Shown: positions 35,718 to 45,453, counted from the first letter of the stretch. The stretch is 64,000 nt of DNA from Dysgonomonas sp. 511 (GCF_010501105.1 NZ_QVMQ01000012.1:1-64000), one strand, 5' to 3'. Made by a program: numbers and translations. Notes: generated by a model not told the origin, from the letters alone.

Positions 35718-35754
35718 AAAAAAAAGAAAGCCCGCGAAATCACCTTCGCAGACT
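35718..35754 (-). terminator. Strong intrinsic terminator of the candidate small RNA
   Basis: On the minus strand AGTCTGCGAA pairs with TTCGCGGGCT (10 bp with two G-U pairs), loop GGTGAT, followed directly by TTCTTTTTTTT. Confidence 0.85.
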
Positions 35755-35939
35755 CCCCAACCTTAACACAAACTTTACAAAACTACACAATAGAGTCGGT
35801 TGCAGCCTGAAATTTGGTCTAAATGAATTTAAATTCATTTCAGGAACCAACCCTGTGCTCATTTATTTCTATTCGCCGAAAGGCTTTTAAACAGCCAATA
35901 TCGACTTTCTTGTTTTTTCTTTCTTTCAGTCTCAACTGA
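35718..35939 (-). ncRNA. Candidate free-standing small RNA of about 220 nt
   Basis: A complete minus-strand transcription unit without a reading frame. It has a promoter at 35946-35975, transcription start near 35939, and a strong intrinsic terminator at 35718-35754. Within the RNA, GGUUG (35852-35848) pairs with CAACC and CCUGAAAU pairs with AUUUCAGG across a symmetric 3x3 internal loop, and the enclosed segment is the perfect 20-bp palindrome at 35821-35840. A GCCUUUCGGC tetraloop-type hairpin lies near the 5' end. It is not antisense to a gene: uvrA ends upstream at 36015 and tRNA-Leu lies beyond the terminator on the other strand. It does not look like 6S, SRP, tmRNA or RNase P RNA. Identity unknown; function not assigned. 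Confidence 0.65.
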
Positions 35940-35945
35940 TATTTG

Positions 35946-35975
35946 CAAAGATACAAAATCAGTGATTATAAACAA
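35946..35975 (-). promoter_or_regulatory. Promoter of the candidate small RNA
   Basis: On the minus strand TTG (35975-35973), a 19-base spacer and TATCTTTG (35953-35946), a near-ideal Bacteroidota promoter. It lies 62 bases downstream of the uvrA stop and no coding gene follows it. Confidence 0.75.
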
Positions 35976-36014
35976 GAATAAAAAAGTACTTTTTTGTTTT
36001 TATTATTAAAAAAG

Positions 36015-38852
36015 TTAAACAGACAATTCTTGTTTCAGATATTCGGCTGTAAAGCTGTCTTTTACCTTCACCACATTCTCCGGTTTGCCGGTAGCAACAA
36101 CCATTCCACCACCAACTCCTCCATCGGGCCCCATGTCGATAATGTAATCGGCACTCTTTATTATATCCTGATTATGTTCTATTACTATAATCGTATTGCC
36201 ACGCTCTACAAGTTTGTTGAACACAGCCAGCAATACACGGATATCCTCGAAGTGAAGCCCGGTAGTCGGTTCGTCCAATATGTATATGGTATTGCCTGTA
36301 TCGGTACGTGCCAGTTCGGCAGCAAGCTTAATACGCTGGCTTTCTCCTCCCGAAAGGGTAGTAGACGACTGCCCCAGTTTGATATAGCCTAAGCCTACTT
36401 CTTGCAACATCTTCACTTTTTGCAGGATAACAGGAACATTCTCGAAAAATTCGACAGCCATATTTATAGTCATATCCAGCACATCGGCTATCGACTTGCC
36501 TTTGAAGCGTACCTCTAAAGTCTCACGATTGTAACGCTTGCCGTGGCATTCTTCGCAAGGCACATATACATCGGGTAGGAAATTCATCGCAATGGTCTTG
36601 TATCCGTTTCCGCTACAAACTTCGCAACGACCGCCTTTTACGTTGAACGAAAAACGCCCTGCCTTGTATCCCCTTATCTTCGATTCGGGTAGATTGACAT
36701 ACAGGTTGCGTATATCCGAAAATACTCCTGTATATGTAGCCGGATTGGAACGTGGGGTACGCCCGATAGGCGATTGGTCTACACTTATTACCTTATCCAC
36801 ATTGTCTATCCCTTCAAACGACCTATAAGGCAATGGGTCGGTCAGCGAACGGTACAGGTGTTGGCTTAGTATCGGCTGCAATGTACCGTTGATAAGGCTC
36901 GACTTGCCACTACCCGATACCCCTGTAACACATATAAATGTATTGAGTGGGAAAGAAACCGACACATCTTTCAGGTTGTGCCCTGTAGCTCCTTTTATTG
37001 TTATCTTCTTGCCATTGCCACGCCTGCGTTTCTTCGGCACTTCTATTTTGAGCCGTCCGTTCAGATAGTCGGCAGTCATGGTATTGGCTTTCATCATTTC
37101 CTGCGGAGTACCCGAGAAAACAACCTTTCCGCCGCGACGTCCGGCATAAGGCCCCAGATCGACCACATAATCGGCATCGAGCATTATCTCTTTGTCGTGT
37201 TCTACTACAATGACCGAATTGCCTGTATCGCGCAGCTTCTTGAGTGAGTCTATCAAGCGGTCGTTGTCGCGCTGATGAAGGCCAATGCTAGGTTCATCAA
37301 GTATGTAAAGCACATTTACCAGTTGCGAACCTATCTGGGTGGCAAGGCGTATGCGCTGGCTCTCCCCTCCCGAAAGGGTAACAGACGGACGGTTGAGCGA
37401 CAGGTAGTTCAATCCCACATCGAGCAGAAAGGACAAGCGTGATACTATTTCTTTCTTTATTTCTACGGCTATTGCCTTTTGCCTGTCGGATATATGGTCG
37501 TCCATATCCTGTATCCACTCGTAAAGGGTTTTAATATCCATTACTGCAAGGTCGGCAATATTCTTACCATTTATCTTGTAGTGCAGGGCTTCTTTGTTGA
37601 GACGCTGGCCGTTGCAGTCGGGGCAAACATCTGTCTTTACAAACTGTTCTGCCCACTTCTGTGCCGTGGCCGACGAATCGCTATCCTGCTGCATCTCTAT
37701 ATATTTGGCTACGCCTTCGAACGCAACCACGTAGTTGGAACTACCGAGCGACTCGTTTTTTATCTGCAAACGCTCGTCCGTACCAAACATTATTTCGTCC
37801 ATTGCCTCCTGCGGTATATCCTTTATTGGCGTCTTGATAGATACGTCATATTTTTCGCAAATGGCTTCTATTTGCCAGAAGAACAACGAGTTTTTATATT
37901 TCCCCAATGGAACTATACCACCAGCATAGATGCTTTGATTGGGTTTCGGCACAATCTTATCTATATCTATCTGGTTGACTATCCCCAGTCCTTTACATTT
38001 GGGACAAGCCCCATAGGGCGAGTTGAACGAAAAGGTATGCGGCGCAGGCTCGCTATACGACAAACCTGTAGACGGACACATCAACTGCCGGCTGAAATGG
38101 CGTACTTCTTCATTGTCGGCATCCTGTATCATTATCAGCCCCTCGCCCATCTTCATCGCTGTGCGCAGGCTGGCTTTCAGGTTGTCGGCAAACTTGTTGG
38201 ATACTACCATTTTGTCGATAACAACTTCCACACTGTGCATCTTATACCTATCGAGGCGCATGCCTGGGATTATCTCGCGGATAGCACCATCGACACGCAC
38301 TGTAAGGTAGCCCTTCTTATTTATTTGTTCGAACAGTTCCTTGTAGTGCCCCTTACGGTTGCGCACCACAGGAGCAAGCAAATAGATACGTTTGCCTACA
38401 TAGCGTTCGAGTATCAATTCGAGTATTTGTTCCTCGGTGTATTTCACCATCTTCTCCCCGGTGAGATACGAATAAGCATCTCCGGCACGCGCATAGAGCA
38501 GGCGCAGGAAGTCGTAAATCTCGGTAGTAGTGCCTACTGTAGAACGGGGATTGCGGTTCGTAGTCTTTTGTTCGATGGATATTACCGGGCTTAAGCCTGT
38601 AATCTTGTCAACATCGGGACGTTCCATACCGCCAAGAAAATTGCGGGCATACGCCGAAAATGTTTCGATATACCTGCGTTGTCCTTCGGCAAAAATGGTA
38701 TCGAAAGCCAGTGACGATTTGCCGCTTCCGCTAAGTCCTGTAATGACTACGAGCGAGTCGCGGGGTATTTCTACATCAATATTTTTGAGATTGTGCACGC
38801 GTGCGCCATACACGTTGATCTTCTCTTTTTCTTCTGGTATATTTGTTTCCAT
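36015..38852 (-). CDS. uvrA: Excinuclease ABC subunit A
   Basis: 945 residues from the ATG at 38852. A further in-frame ATG at 38897 would overlap the upstream gene by 22 bases and add residues not typical of UvrA. Two ABC ATPase halves are visible, each with Walker A ([31 protein letters not shown]), signature ([26 protein letters not shown]) and Walker B ([28 protein letters not shown]). The C-terminal zinc finger is intact ([10 protein letters not shown]...[10 protein letters not shown]). The first one reads CPST where many UvrAs have CPxC, which I believe is common in this phylum. UvrA with UvrB recognises bulky DNA damage in nucleotide excision repair. It follows a lytic transglycosylase gene by 23 bases, so co-transcription is likely. 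Confidence 0.97.
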   Translation of the reverse strand: METNIPEEKEKINVYGARVHNLKNIDVEIPRDSLVVITGLSGSGKSSLAFDTIFAEGQRRYIETFSAYARNFLGGMERPDVDKITGLSPVISIEQKTTNRNPRSTVGTTTEIYDFLRLLYARAGDAYSYLTGEKMVKYTEEQILELILERYVGKRIYLLAPVVRNRKGHYKELFEQINKKGYLTVRVDGAIREIIPGMRLDRYKMHSVEVVIDKMVVSNKFADNLKASLRTAMKMGEGLIMIQDADNEEVRHFSRQLMCPSTGLSYSEPAPHTFSFNSPYGACPKCKGLGIVNQIDIDKIVPKPNQSIYAGGIVPLGKYKNSLFFWQIEAICEKYDVSIKTPIKDIPQEAMDEIMFGTDERLQIKNESLGSSNYVVAFEGVAKYIEMQQDSDSSATAQKWAEQFVKTDVCPDCNGQRLNKEALHYKINGKNIADLAVMDIKTLYEWIQDMDDHISDRQKAIAVEIKKEIVSRLSFLLDVGLNYLSLNRPSVTLSGGESQRIRLATQIGSQLVNVLYILDEPSIGLHQRDNDRLIDSLKKLRDTGNSVIVVEHDKEIMLDADYVVDLGPYAGRRGGKVVFSGTPQEMMKANTMTADYLNGRLKIEVPKKRRRGNGKKITIKGATGHNLKDVSVSFPLNTFICVTGVSGSGKSSLINGTLQPILSQHLYRSLTDPLPYRSFEGIDNVDKVISVDQSPIGRTPRSNPATYTGVFSDIRNLYVNLPESKIRGYKAGRFSFNVKGGRCEVCSGNGYKTIAMNFLPDVYVPCEECHGKRYNRETLEVRFKGKSIADVLDMTINMAVEFFENVPVILQKVKMLQEVGLGYIKLGQSSTTLSGGESQRIKLAAELARTDTGNTIYILDEPTTGLHFEDIRVLLAVFNKLVERGNTIIVIEHNQDIIKSADYIIDMGPDGGVGGGMVVATGKPENVVKVKDSFTAEYLKQELSV

Positions 38853-38875
38853 CAAGTCTTGTAACCTTCCTTGTT

Positions 38876-39856
38876 TTATCTGTTGTTCGATACCCATTTC
38901 CTGTTGTGGACTTTCATCCGTTCGCCCTTTTTATAGTAAAGCGATTCCTGAGTAGGGATGAGTATCGTATATGTATTCTGGCTTTTGGCGGAAATTGTCA
39001 GTTTCCTGTCGCGAAGCCAGGGGTTAAAATCTTTCAGTTGTGCATAAGTTATACCTTTTTCTTTGGCAAAAGCTGCCAGGTCGGGTATTGTTTGCTTTAC
39101 TACAACACTTGTAAATTCAATTGGTTTATATAAATCTTTTTCTTTCAATACAAAGCCATATCTGTATGGGGCTTCGAATATCTGCTTGATAGCAAGCATA
39201 CGGAAATAGTAACGGGTGGTTTCGTCTACCAGCCAAAGATCTAGCCCATCTTCCGCCTGTTGCTTTTCCAGTTCGCCGCTGATGCGTCCCTGCCCACCGT
39301 TGTACGACAAGGCAACACTCGCCCAGCTACCATATTTGGCATAAGCCTGCTTGAAATATTTACATGCTGCTTTCGTTGCCTTTTCTATCGAATAGCGTTC
39401 GTCTACCTCCGACGACACTTCGAGCCCGTACGATGGCGCTGTCTTCGGCATAAACTGCCACATTCCGGCTGCACTGGCGGAAGATACAGCGCGGTGGTTT
39501 AGATTGCTTTCTATTACTGCCAGATACTTAAAATCGTCGGGGATACCGTTTTCTTTCAAGATAGGCTCTATTATGGGAAAATAGCGGTTTGCTCTCTTAA
39601 TCAACAACAAAGTAGTAGAATGCAGGTATGTGAACCCGTTTATTTCGCGGTCGTAACGCTCGTGCATATCGTATCTTTCCAGTTTTATTTCTTCGCCGGC
39701 AAACTCTACTTTGTCGGGTACTTCTATCGACTTGGTCAGCGACATGACGAAAGGAGGTTGTGTCTTGGCATTTTCGTTACTCTGGTTAGAAAGGAAAACC
39801 AAAGCCAGAAAACAAATGCAGGCTATGGCGACAAAATATATAGGGTTCTTCTTCAT
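38876..39856 (-). CDS. Lytic murein transglycosylase (SLT/MltD type)
   Basis: 326 residues with an N-terminal signal or anchor ([18 protein letters not shown]). The SLT domain covers about 90-230, with catalytic Glu116 in LAVIESNLN and the following blocks [27 protein letters not shown] ([17 protein letters not shown]) and [11 protein letters not shown]. The C-terminal 80 residues contain a LysM-like segment ([23 protein letters not shown]). The enzyme cleaves the MurNAc-GlcNAc bond in peptidoglycan in the periplasm. Located directly upstream of uvrA on the same strand; a hairpin repeat (copy C) lies upstream of its start. Confidence 0.92.
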   Translation of the reverse strand: MKKNPIYFVAIACICFLALVFLSNQSNENAKTQPPFVMSLTKSIEVPDKVEFAGEEIKLERYDMHERYDREINGFTYLHSTTLLLIKRANRYFPIIEPILKENGIPDDFKYLAVIESNLNHRAVSSASAAGMWQFMPKTAPSYGLEVSSEVDERYSIEKATKAACKYFKQAYAKYGSWASVALSYNGGQGRISGELEKQQAEDGLDLWLVDETTRYYFRMLAIKQIFEAPYRYGFVLKEKDLYKPIEFTSVVVKQTIPDLAAFAKEKGITYAQLKDFNPWLRDRKLTISAKSQNTYTILIPTQESLYYKKGERMKVHNRKWVSNNR

Positions 39857-39886
39857 TTATATTATTGTATAATATTCAGGTTTTAA

Positions 39887-40072
39887 GAGTCTGTTTAAAT
39901 TTTATAGCAAATCTTTTTTATAGCTGTTTTTAGATGGATTTTATGTGTTTTACTTGCTGGTTTAGCGGGCTAAGCCGAGAGTAAAATGTGGAAAATACGC
40001 TAAAAAGAGCATAAAAAAGTTGCTAAGAACTATACTAAAGAACCTATAAGAAATATTTTCGCTAAAATTTAA
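39887..40072. repeat. Long-hairpin repeat, copy C
   Basis: Very similar to copy A over its length: left end GAGTCTGTTTAAATTTTA, apex GGTTTAGC (39959-39966) / GCTAAGCC (39969-39976), and right arm GCTAAAATTTAAAT, but the terminal CAGGCTC of the right end is lost. It fills most of the gap between ispE and the transglycosylase gene. Confidence 0.85.
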
Positions 40073-40123
40073 ATATTTTATTTACACTTCTGCATACTAA
40101 ATATAGTTAACCAAAGGCAAAAA

Positions 40124-40942
40124 CTATTCAAAGACTCCTTTGCTAACGAAGCTGCCGCCGAAAGTTTCTGTATTTATATTATCAGTCTTGCAAATAGCAT
40201 AAACCGACGAGCCGGAACCCGACATGGATGCATATATCGCCCCTTGGCTATAAAGCTCCTCTTTTATCTCCCTTATCTGTGGATGGCGGGCAAAGATACT
40301 TTTTTCGAAATCGTTTACCATCAGGCTTTTCCATTCTTCTACCGGCTTGGCTATTACCTCTTTGAGCGATAGTTGCAGCTCTTTTGGCGTAATATCGGCA
40401 AAGGCCTCCCGCGTTGAGATATGGATGTCCGGTTTCACTAATACAAAATAGTACCCTCTGAGCGAAAGGCTAACATCTTCGAAAACGTCTCCGATACCCG
40501 ATGCAAATACAGGACGATTGTATATAAAGAACGGGCAATCAGCTCCCAACCGGAAGGCTAAACCAGCCAATTCTGAATCGGATGCACCCAACGAAAAAGT
40601 GTTATTTAACAGACGAAGCATAAATGCAGCATCAGCCGAGCCTCCTCCCAATCCTGCGCCAAATGGTATTTTTTTCAACAAGTGCACTTCGACCGAAGGG
40701 AAATTGTAGTGCGTCCGCATCAGCTTCAGGGCTTTCACTGCCAGATTGTCGGCGGGAACGGAGCCTACCCGAAGACCTGCTTCTACGAATGAGTCTTCCT
40801 GCTGGTTTTCCTTTACTATTATTTCGAGGGCATCTTTGACGGGTATAGGGTAAAAGATTGTTTCGAGGTTGTGATAGCCGTCATTCCTTTTCGAAACGAT
40901 GTTCAAACCCAGATTTATTTTTGCATTCGGAAAACAAATCAT
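40124..40942 (-). CDS. ispE: 4-diphosphocytidyl-2-C-methyl-D-erythritol kinase
   Basis: 272 residues from the ATG at 40942. A longer frame upstream would run through the ddh terminator and the promoter at 40962-40969, so it is rejected. It begins MICFPNAKINLGLNIVSKRNDGYHN, the IspE start with the catalytic-site Lys/Asp region. The GHMP kinase glycine-rich loop PFGAGLGGGSADAAF is near residue 95, and ASMSGSGSSVYAI near 250 is the third GHMP motif. It phosphorylates CDP-methylerythritol in the non-mevalonate isoprenoid pathway in the cytoplasm. Length is standard. Confidence 0.95.
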   Translation of the reverse strand: MICFPNAKINLGLNIVSKRNDGYHNLETIFYPIPVKDALEIIVKENQQEDSFVEAGLRVGSVPADNLAVKALKLMRTHYNFPSVEVHLLKKIPFGAGLGGGSADAAFMLRLLNNTFSLGASDSELAGLAFRLGADCPFFIYNRPVFASGIGDVFEDVSLSLRGYYFVLVKPDIHISTREAFADITPKELQLSLKEVIAKPVEEWKSLMVNDFEKSIFARHPQIREIKEELYSQGAIYASMSGSGSSVYAICKTDNINTETFGGSFVSKGVFE

Positions 40943-40961
40943 ATTTTTTCTTATTTGTGCG

Positions 40962-40969
40962 CAAAGATA
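40962..40969 (-). promoter_or_regulatory. -7 box of ispE
   Basis: Exact TATCTTTG on the minus strand, 20 bases before the ispE ATG at 40942; together with the terminator at 40989-41017 it fixes the short start. Confidence 0.65.
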
Positions 40970-40988
40970 ACTTTTTATGCGCATATAT

Positions 40989-41017
40989 AAAAAACGGGGA
41001 AGCGTCTTGAGCTTCCC
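40989..41017 (-). terminator. Intrinsic terminator of ddh
   Basis: On the minus strand GGGAAGC, loop TCAAGAC, GCTTCCC, then CGTTTTTT. It lies 62 bases after the ddh stop. Confidence 0.9.
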
Positions 41018-41078
41018 TGTTCCTATATTTCTGGTATCGCTTTGGTTTTGAACCACGGAGCAACCCGGATGCTTAAAT

Positions 41079-41975
41079 TTACACCAGTTTCTTTATCAAT
41101 GCCTCCTTATCGCCATATATATAGTCGATAACAGGCACTTCGATCATAGTATATGCTCCCGGTTGCTGCTTCATGGTAGCGCGCGCCGAAGCCACAAGTA
41201 CCTGTGCAGTAAGGGCTGGATTGTTGATCTTCATATTGAAATCGAACAACTGGTTCTGGGTTGCACCCGAAACACCTTTACGCACCATATTCACCCCGTG
41301 CCCCATATCTTTCAGGTTGTCTACATTGTCTACCTGCATTACGTGGGTTTCGTCGTGAACGAAATAATCGTCGGACTTTATGGCTGCCACTACCTCTTCG
41401 AATTTATACCCGTCTTCTACCTCGATGTAAACCATGCGGCGGTGAATGCTTGTTCCTAGCGGAATAGTCATAGAAAGGGCTGCTTTTACTCCTTTTATAG
41501 CTTTTACGGCTACTGTATGCCCCATGCTCATGCCGGGTCCGAAATTGGTATATGTAACACCTTTAGGGGCCATAAACTCAAGCATAGAACGCACCATAGA
41601 GTCTGTACCCGGATCCCATCCGGCAGAAATGATAGAAACCGCCTTGCCTGCCTTAGCTGCGGCATCGAGGCTGCGGCGCAGGTCTACAATACCGCCATGT
41701 ATATCATAACTGTCTACTGTATTGATACCCAATGCAAGACATTCTTTTGCATATTCTTCTACACTGCGTGTTGGGGTGCAAAGCACGGCTACATCTATGC
41801 CATCTAGTTCCTTTATGCTTTTAACGACTTTATATTGTTTCAATTCTTCGGGAACGTTATTGGGATCGCGGCGAACGATTCCTGCTACTTCAAAATCGGG
41901 CGATGTAAGTATCGCATCCAGTACATATTGTCCGATATTACCATATCCGACGATTGCTGCTCTGATTTTTTTCAT
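41079..41975 (-). CDS. ddh: meso-Diaminopimelate D-dehydrogenase
   Basis: 298 residues. The N-terminal Rossmann motif is IRAAIVGYGNIGQYVLDAI. Later blocks include VAVLCTPTRSVEEYAKE, NTVDSYDIHGGIVDLR, and SIISAGWDPGTDSMVRSMLE near 120-135. The segment NFGPGMSMGHTVAVKAIKGV near 145-162 is diagnostic of Ddh. The enzyme converts tetrahydrodipicolinate plus ammonia and NADPH to meso-diaminopimelate in one step, feeding lysine and peptidoglycan synthesis. Length is slightly below that of the Corynebacterium enzyme, as for other Bacteroidota. Monocistronic with its own terminator; an array of 7-bp repeats lies in its leader. Confidence 0.95.
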   Translation of the reverse strand: MKKIRAAIVGYGNIGQYVLDAILTSPDFEVAGIVRRDPNNVPEELKQYKVVKSIKELDGIDVAVLCTPTRSVEEYAKECLALGINTVDSYDIHGGIVDLRRSLDAAAKAGKAVSIISAGWDPGTDSMVRSMLEFMAPKGVTYTNFGPGMSMGHTVAVKAIKGVKAALSMTIPLGTSIHRRMVYIEVEDGYKFEEVVAAIKSDDYFVHDETHVMQVDNVDNLKDMGHGVNMVRKGVSGATQNQLFDFNMKINNPALTAQVLVASARATMKQQPGAYTMIEVPVIDYIYGDKEALIKKLV

Positions 41976-41993
41976 ATGATATTTTAATTATTT

Positions 41994-42044
41994 AGTTACC
42001 GGTTACTTCGCCCTTCAAGGCTGTTACCGGTTGCAAGTTATAAG
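41994..42044. repeat. 7-bp-phased AGTTACC-type array upstream of ddh
   Basis: Units AGTTACC, GGTTACT, then after two unrelated heptamers TGTTACC, GGTTGCA, AGTTATA, all in the same 7-base phase. It lies 19 bases upstream of the ddh start. Confidence 0.55.
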
Positions 42045-42076
42045 AAATACCTCCAGTCCCCGAAGGGCAAGAGGCT

Positions 42077-42766
42077 TTATATCAGTGTTGCCTCCTTCAT
42101 AAAGTTATACAACCACTCCAAGGCTACAAAATCATCCTTTATCATTTCGGCGAATTTTTCGGAATAAACTTCCTCGCCTATCGGCCTTACTTTCTCTACC
42201 CAAATGCCCTTACGTTGTATCCACGGTTGGAAATACTGGGGCAAGTCGTTTGGTATAGGGCGTTTATATTCTTCACCGTTTACGGTATAGCCTCTGTCTA
42301 ATACGGTTTCCTGCGTAACGCGCTGAAACTCTTCGGCATCGTATGTTATTTCGTCTCTCAGGGCATCCATCACTTTCTTTTTGGGCTGGAATAGCCCCAG
42401 GCCTAATGTGTACCTGTCGGCCCCGATCTCCATAAAATAGCCCGGGTAATCTTTCCATTCCTCACGGCTGGCAGGTATCTGAAAGGTCAGCCACATAAAT
42501 TCCTTATAAGGATTTTTATTCTTCGAGAAACGGATATCGCGGTATATGCGCGATATGCCACGGTGAGGACGCATTTCGAATGCGCCATCAATATTGTGCA
42601 TTGCCGGCGAAAGGGCAGTGAACAAGGCTTTCAAAGGGTTCAACAGTTCCGATTCGTAAATATGCTTATTGGCATCGAACCACTCTTTATAGTTATTTTC
42701 TTTCAGGTCGCGGAAGAACTGGAAGGTTTGTGGGGTGAACCCTTTAAATATCAGTTTGCTCGGCAT
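42077..42766 (-). CDS. DUF2461 family protein
   Basis: 229 residues. It fits the DUF2461 / TIGR02453 pattern: FTPQTFQFFRDLKENNYKEWFDANKHIYE at the start, MRPHRGISRIYRDIRFSKNKNPYKEF near 63-90, and YFMEIGADRYTLGLGLFQPK near 110-130. No signal peptide, so cytoplasmic. The family is widespread in bacteria and its biochemical role is not known to me. It has a -7 box 44 bases upstream of its ATG. Confidence 0.9.
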   Translation of the reverse strand: MPSKLIFKGFTPQTFQFFRDLKENNYKEWFDANKHIYESELLNPLKALFTALSPAMHNIDGAFEMRPHRGISRIYRDIRFSKNKNPYKEFMWLTFQIPASREEWKDYPGYFMEIGADRYTLGLGLFQPKKKVMDALRDEITYDAEEFQRVTQETVLDRGYTVNGEEYKRPIPNDLPQYFQPWIQRKGIWVEKVRPIGEEVYSEKFAEMIKDDFVALEWLYNFMKEATLI

Positions 42767-42809
42767 GGCATTTCTGTTTTTACCTTTTTCTGAAGTGAAA
42801 AATATACGG

Positions 42810-42817
42810 CAAAGCTA
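42810..42817 (-). promoter_or_regulatory. -7 box of the DUF2461 gene
   Basis: TAGCTTTG on the minus strand, 44 bases before the start codon. The remaining gap to 43076 holds no gene. Confidence 0.5.
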
Positions 42818-42968
42818 TAAAAAATATCGGCTTTTTTCAAGCCTGGAAATTTTAAAGAAAGTGTAAAATAAAAAATAGTAGCTAATAAAGCTAAGTACAG
42901 CTACATAAAAATTATCCTCTTATTTGAGAATTGTATATGCTCAGGATGTTGGTTTCCGACAAAAATAT

Positions 42969-42976
42969 TATCTTTG
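42969..42976 (+). promoter_or_regulatory. -7 box of the DUF4290 operon
   Basis: Exact TATCTTTG on the plus strand, with TTGG-type bases about 16-20 upstream; leader of about 93 bases to the ATG at 43077. Confidence 0.5.
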
Positions 42977-43076
42977 TAGTCCTATTTCGGCCGATGGATT
43001 TTGATATACAGACTACAAAGACAAATAATTGAAGAATCGGCCCGGTTGAAAAAGAATCATAACCCAATAATATAAA

Positions 43077-43685
43077 ATGGAATATAATACCCAACTCAAA
43101 AAACTGGCTTTGCCTGAGTATGGACGGAATATACAGAATATGGTAGATCATTGCCTGACTATTCCCGAGCGTGACGAGCGCAAACGTTGTGCAAATACGA
43201 TAATCAACATCATGGGAAACATGTTTCCGCATCTGCGCGATGTAAATGATTTTAAACATATCCTTTGGGATCATCTGGCTATAATGGCCGATTTCAAGTT
43301 GGATATTGATTATCCTTACGAGATAATTAAAAAGGAAGACCTTTTCTCCAAACCGGACAAACTGGACTATAGCCGCCCCGATATGAAGTACCGCCACTAT
43401 GGCAAAACATTGGAGAAGATGGCGAAAATGGCAGGAGACATAGAAGACCCTGTAGAGAAAGAACAATTTGTATTGCTGGTAGCTACCCACATGAAAAAGT
43501 CTTATATACAATGGAATAAAGATGTGGAGGATCAGAAGATATTTGTAGATTTATACGAACTGTCGGACAAGAAAATAGATGTGCGGGGTTCGGATCTGAA
43601 ATTGCCGGAAATGAAAGAACTGGGGCAACGCAACAACAACAATAATAACAACAACGGCAAAAAGAACAACCAGAAGAAAAAATAG
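43077..43685 (+). CDS. DUF4290 protein with poly-Asn tail
   Basis: 202 residues, no signal peptide. The family pattern is evident: MEYNTQLKKLALPEYGRNIQ at the start, then CLTIPERDERKRCANTIINIM near 35-50 and WDHLAIMADFKLDIDYPYE near 75. The C terminus ends in a low-complexity Asn/Lys stretch (RNNNNNNNNGKKNNQKKK) encoded by AAC/AAT repeats. DUF4290 is confined to Bacteroidota and is commonly encoded near essential growth genes; its function is unknown. It is followed after 23 bases by rimM, suggesting an operon. Confidence 0.9.
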   Translation: MEYNTQLKKLALPEYGRNIQNMVDHCLTIPERDERKRCANTIINIMGNMFPHLRDVNDFKHILWDHLAIMADFKLDIDYPYEIIKKEDLFSKPDKLDYSRPDMKYRHYGKTLEKMAKMAGDIEDPVEKEQFVLLVATHMKKSYIQWNKDVEDQKIFVDLYELSDKKIDVRGSDLKLPEMKELGQRNNNNNNNNGKKNNQKKK

Positions 43686-43708
43686 TACTTATCCATTTGT
43701 TTTCTGAC

Positions 43709-44227
43709 ATGATAAAGGAGAGTGAAATATTTAAAATAGGTAAGCTGACTAAACCTCACGGCATAAAGGGCGAAATAAACTTTGTATTCGAAAACGATGT
43801 GTTCGACCGTGTCGATTGCCCGTATCTCATATGCATGGTTGATGGCATATACGTACCTTTCTTTATCGAAGAATACAGATTTAAAGGAAAAGATACCGCT
43901 CTGATAACGATTGAGGATATCGACTCGGAAGAAAAAGCCTCACGGTTGGCAGGGCTCGAAGTATATTTCCCCCGGAAGTATTATGATGAAAACGAAACCG
44001 AAGACATTGCCTATTCATGGAATTTCTTCATCGGCTTCACAGTGGTTAATAATAAGGAAGATAAGTTGGGTATAATAGAAGCTGTGGACGAAAAAACCAT
44101 AAATGCTCTCTTTCTTATAAACGGCGACAATGGCGAATTGATAATACCGGCTACCGAAGATTTTATAGAAGAGGTAGATGCTCCCAATAAAACATTGTAT
44201 GTGGCTCTGCCAGAGGGGTTGATATGA
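43709..44227 (+). CDS. rimM: Ribosome maturation factor RimM
   Basis: 172 residues from the ATG at 43709; an in-frame TTG at 43697 is unlikely to be the start. The N-terminal RimM domain shows IFKIGKLTKPHGIKGEINF, and residues about 95-165 form the PRC-barrel (AYSWNFFIGFTVVNNKEDKLGIIEAVDE...IIPATEDFIEEVDAPNKTLYVALPEGL). RimM binds ribosomal protein S19 during 30S head maturation. Overlaps the next gene by four bases (ATGA). Confidence 0.95.
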   Translation: MIKESEIFKIGKLTKPHGIKGEINFVFENDVFDRVDCPYLICMVDGIYVPFFIEEYRFKGKDTALITIEDIDSEEKASRLAGLEVYFPRKYYDENETEDIAYSWNFFIGFTVVNNKEDKLGIIEAVDEKTINALFLINGDNGELIIPATEDFIEEVDAPNKTLYVALPEGLI

Positions 44228-45453
44228 AAATAACAGCATATCAGTCACACACCTTAAAAAACGGTCTTCGTATTGTACACAAGCCTGTTGCGGGAGATGT
44301 TTCCTACTGTGGTTTCATTGTGAATGCCGGAACCCGCGACGAAAATGCAGACGAATTTGGCATGGCTCACTTTATAGAGCATATGCTTTTCAAAGGGTCG
44401 GAAAAACGGAGCTCACGCCAGATTATCAATAGAATAGAAGATATAGGAGGCGAACTAAATGCCTATACCAACAAGGAAGAGACTGTTGTTTATGCCGCCT
44501 TTCTCGAAGAACATTTTGCACGGGTTTTCGAACTGCTTACAGATATGACATTCCATTCCCGGTTTCCCCAGCGGGAGATAGATAAAGAGGTGGAAGTCAT
44601 CATCGATGAGATACATTCATACGAAGACAGCCCTTCGGAACTGATATTCGATGAGTTTGAAAACATTGTGTTCGACGGTTCGCAGATAGGACATAATATA
44701 TTGGGCGATGAGGCTTCTTTGCTGTCGTTTGACACGGATAAGGCCAAAAAGTTTATATCCAGATATTATTTGCCATCTAATACAGTATTCTTCTCGTTGG
44801 GCAATACCAGTTTCAAGAAGATTGTATATTGGGCCGAGAAATATTTATCAGACTTACCCGTTCTTGAAAATCAAAGCCATAGGATAGCTCCCGCTGAATG
44901 TATGCCCGTACATAAAAAAGACAGAAGAGATACCTCGCAGGTGCACACGACGATTGGCAGCCGGTCGTATTCCTTATATAATCCAAACAGGAAAATACTG
45001 CATTTGCTCAACAATATACTTGGTGGCCCGGGGATGAACAGCCGCTTGAACCTTTCACTTAGAGAGAAATATGGCTTTGTCTACAATGTAGACTCTTCGG
45101 TTACAGCCTACAGCGATTCCGGTATCTTATCTATATATTTTGGCTGCGACAAAGATAATCTCGATAGATGTATTAGCTTGGTACATAAAGAATTGCAAAA
45201 GATTAAAACCCAAGAGTTGACTACGACGCAGTTGCACAGAGCCAAGAAGCAATTGATGGGGCAAATAGGAGTAATGAATGATAATAAGGAGAACCTAGCC
45301 TTGGCATTGGGTAAGAGTTTTCTTCATCATAATCATTTCAATACCCTAGACGAAACCTTCAAGAAGATAGAACTGATAACAGCGAGGCAGATAGTGGAAG
45401 TTGCCAATGAAATTTTAGACGAAAGCAAGTTGTTTAGCTTGATATATAATTAA
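44224..45453 (+). CDS. M16-family zinc peptidase
   Basis: 409 residues. The inverted zinc motif H-X-X-E-H is at 49-53 (MAHFIEHMLFKGSEKRSS), with the distal Glu in the EIDKEVEVIIDEI region near 120-130. The second half has the inactive-domain-like region (RKILHLLNNILGGPGMNSRLNLSLREKYGFVYNV) with the R/Y pair typical of M16B peptidases. There is no signal peptide, so it is probably cytoplasmic; relatives process or degrade peptides. Coupled to rimM by a four-base overlap. Substrate unknown. Confidence 0.93.
   Translation: MKITAYQSHTLKNGLRIVHKPVAGDVSYCGFIVNAGTRDENADEFGMAHFIEHMLFKGSEKRSSRQIINRIEDIGGELNAYTNKEETVVYAAFLEEHFARVFELLTDMTFHSRFPQREIDKEVEVIIDEIHSYEDSPSELIFDEFENIVFDGSQIGHNILGDEASLLSFDTDKAKKFISRYYLPSNTVFFSLGNTSFKKIVYWAEKYLSDLPVLENQSHRIAPAECMPVHKKDRRDTSQVHTTIGSRSYSLYNPNRKILHLLNNILGGPGMNSRLNLSLREKYGFVYNVDSSVTAYSDSGILSIYFGCDKDNLDRCISLVHKELQKIKTQELTTTQLHRAKKQLMGQIGVMNDNKENLALALGKSFLHHNHFNTLDETFKKIELITARQIVEVANEILDESKLFSLIYN

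Noticed and set aside
37479..38594. Long plus-strand reading frame (371 codons) opposite uvrA
   Set aside because: Antisense shadow of uvrA without any recognisable family features or promoter.
36015..38852. Missing second cysteine (CPST instead of CPxC) in the first UvrA zinc finger
   Set aside because: I believe this variant is usual in Bacteroidota UvrA, and the rest of the protein is intact, so it is not evidence of a defective or specialised paralogue.
40942..41056. N-terminally extended IspE starting at 41056
   Set aside because: The extension would be translated through the ddh terminator and across the ispE promoter, and IspE proteins normally start directly with the F.NAKINLGL block.
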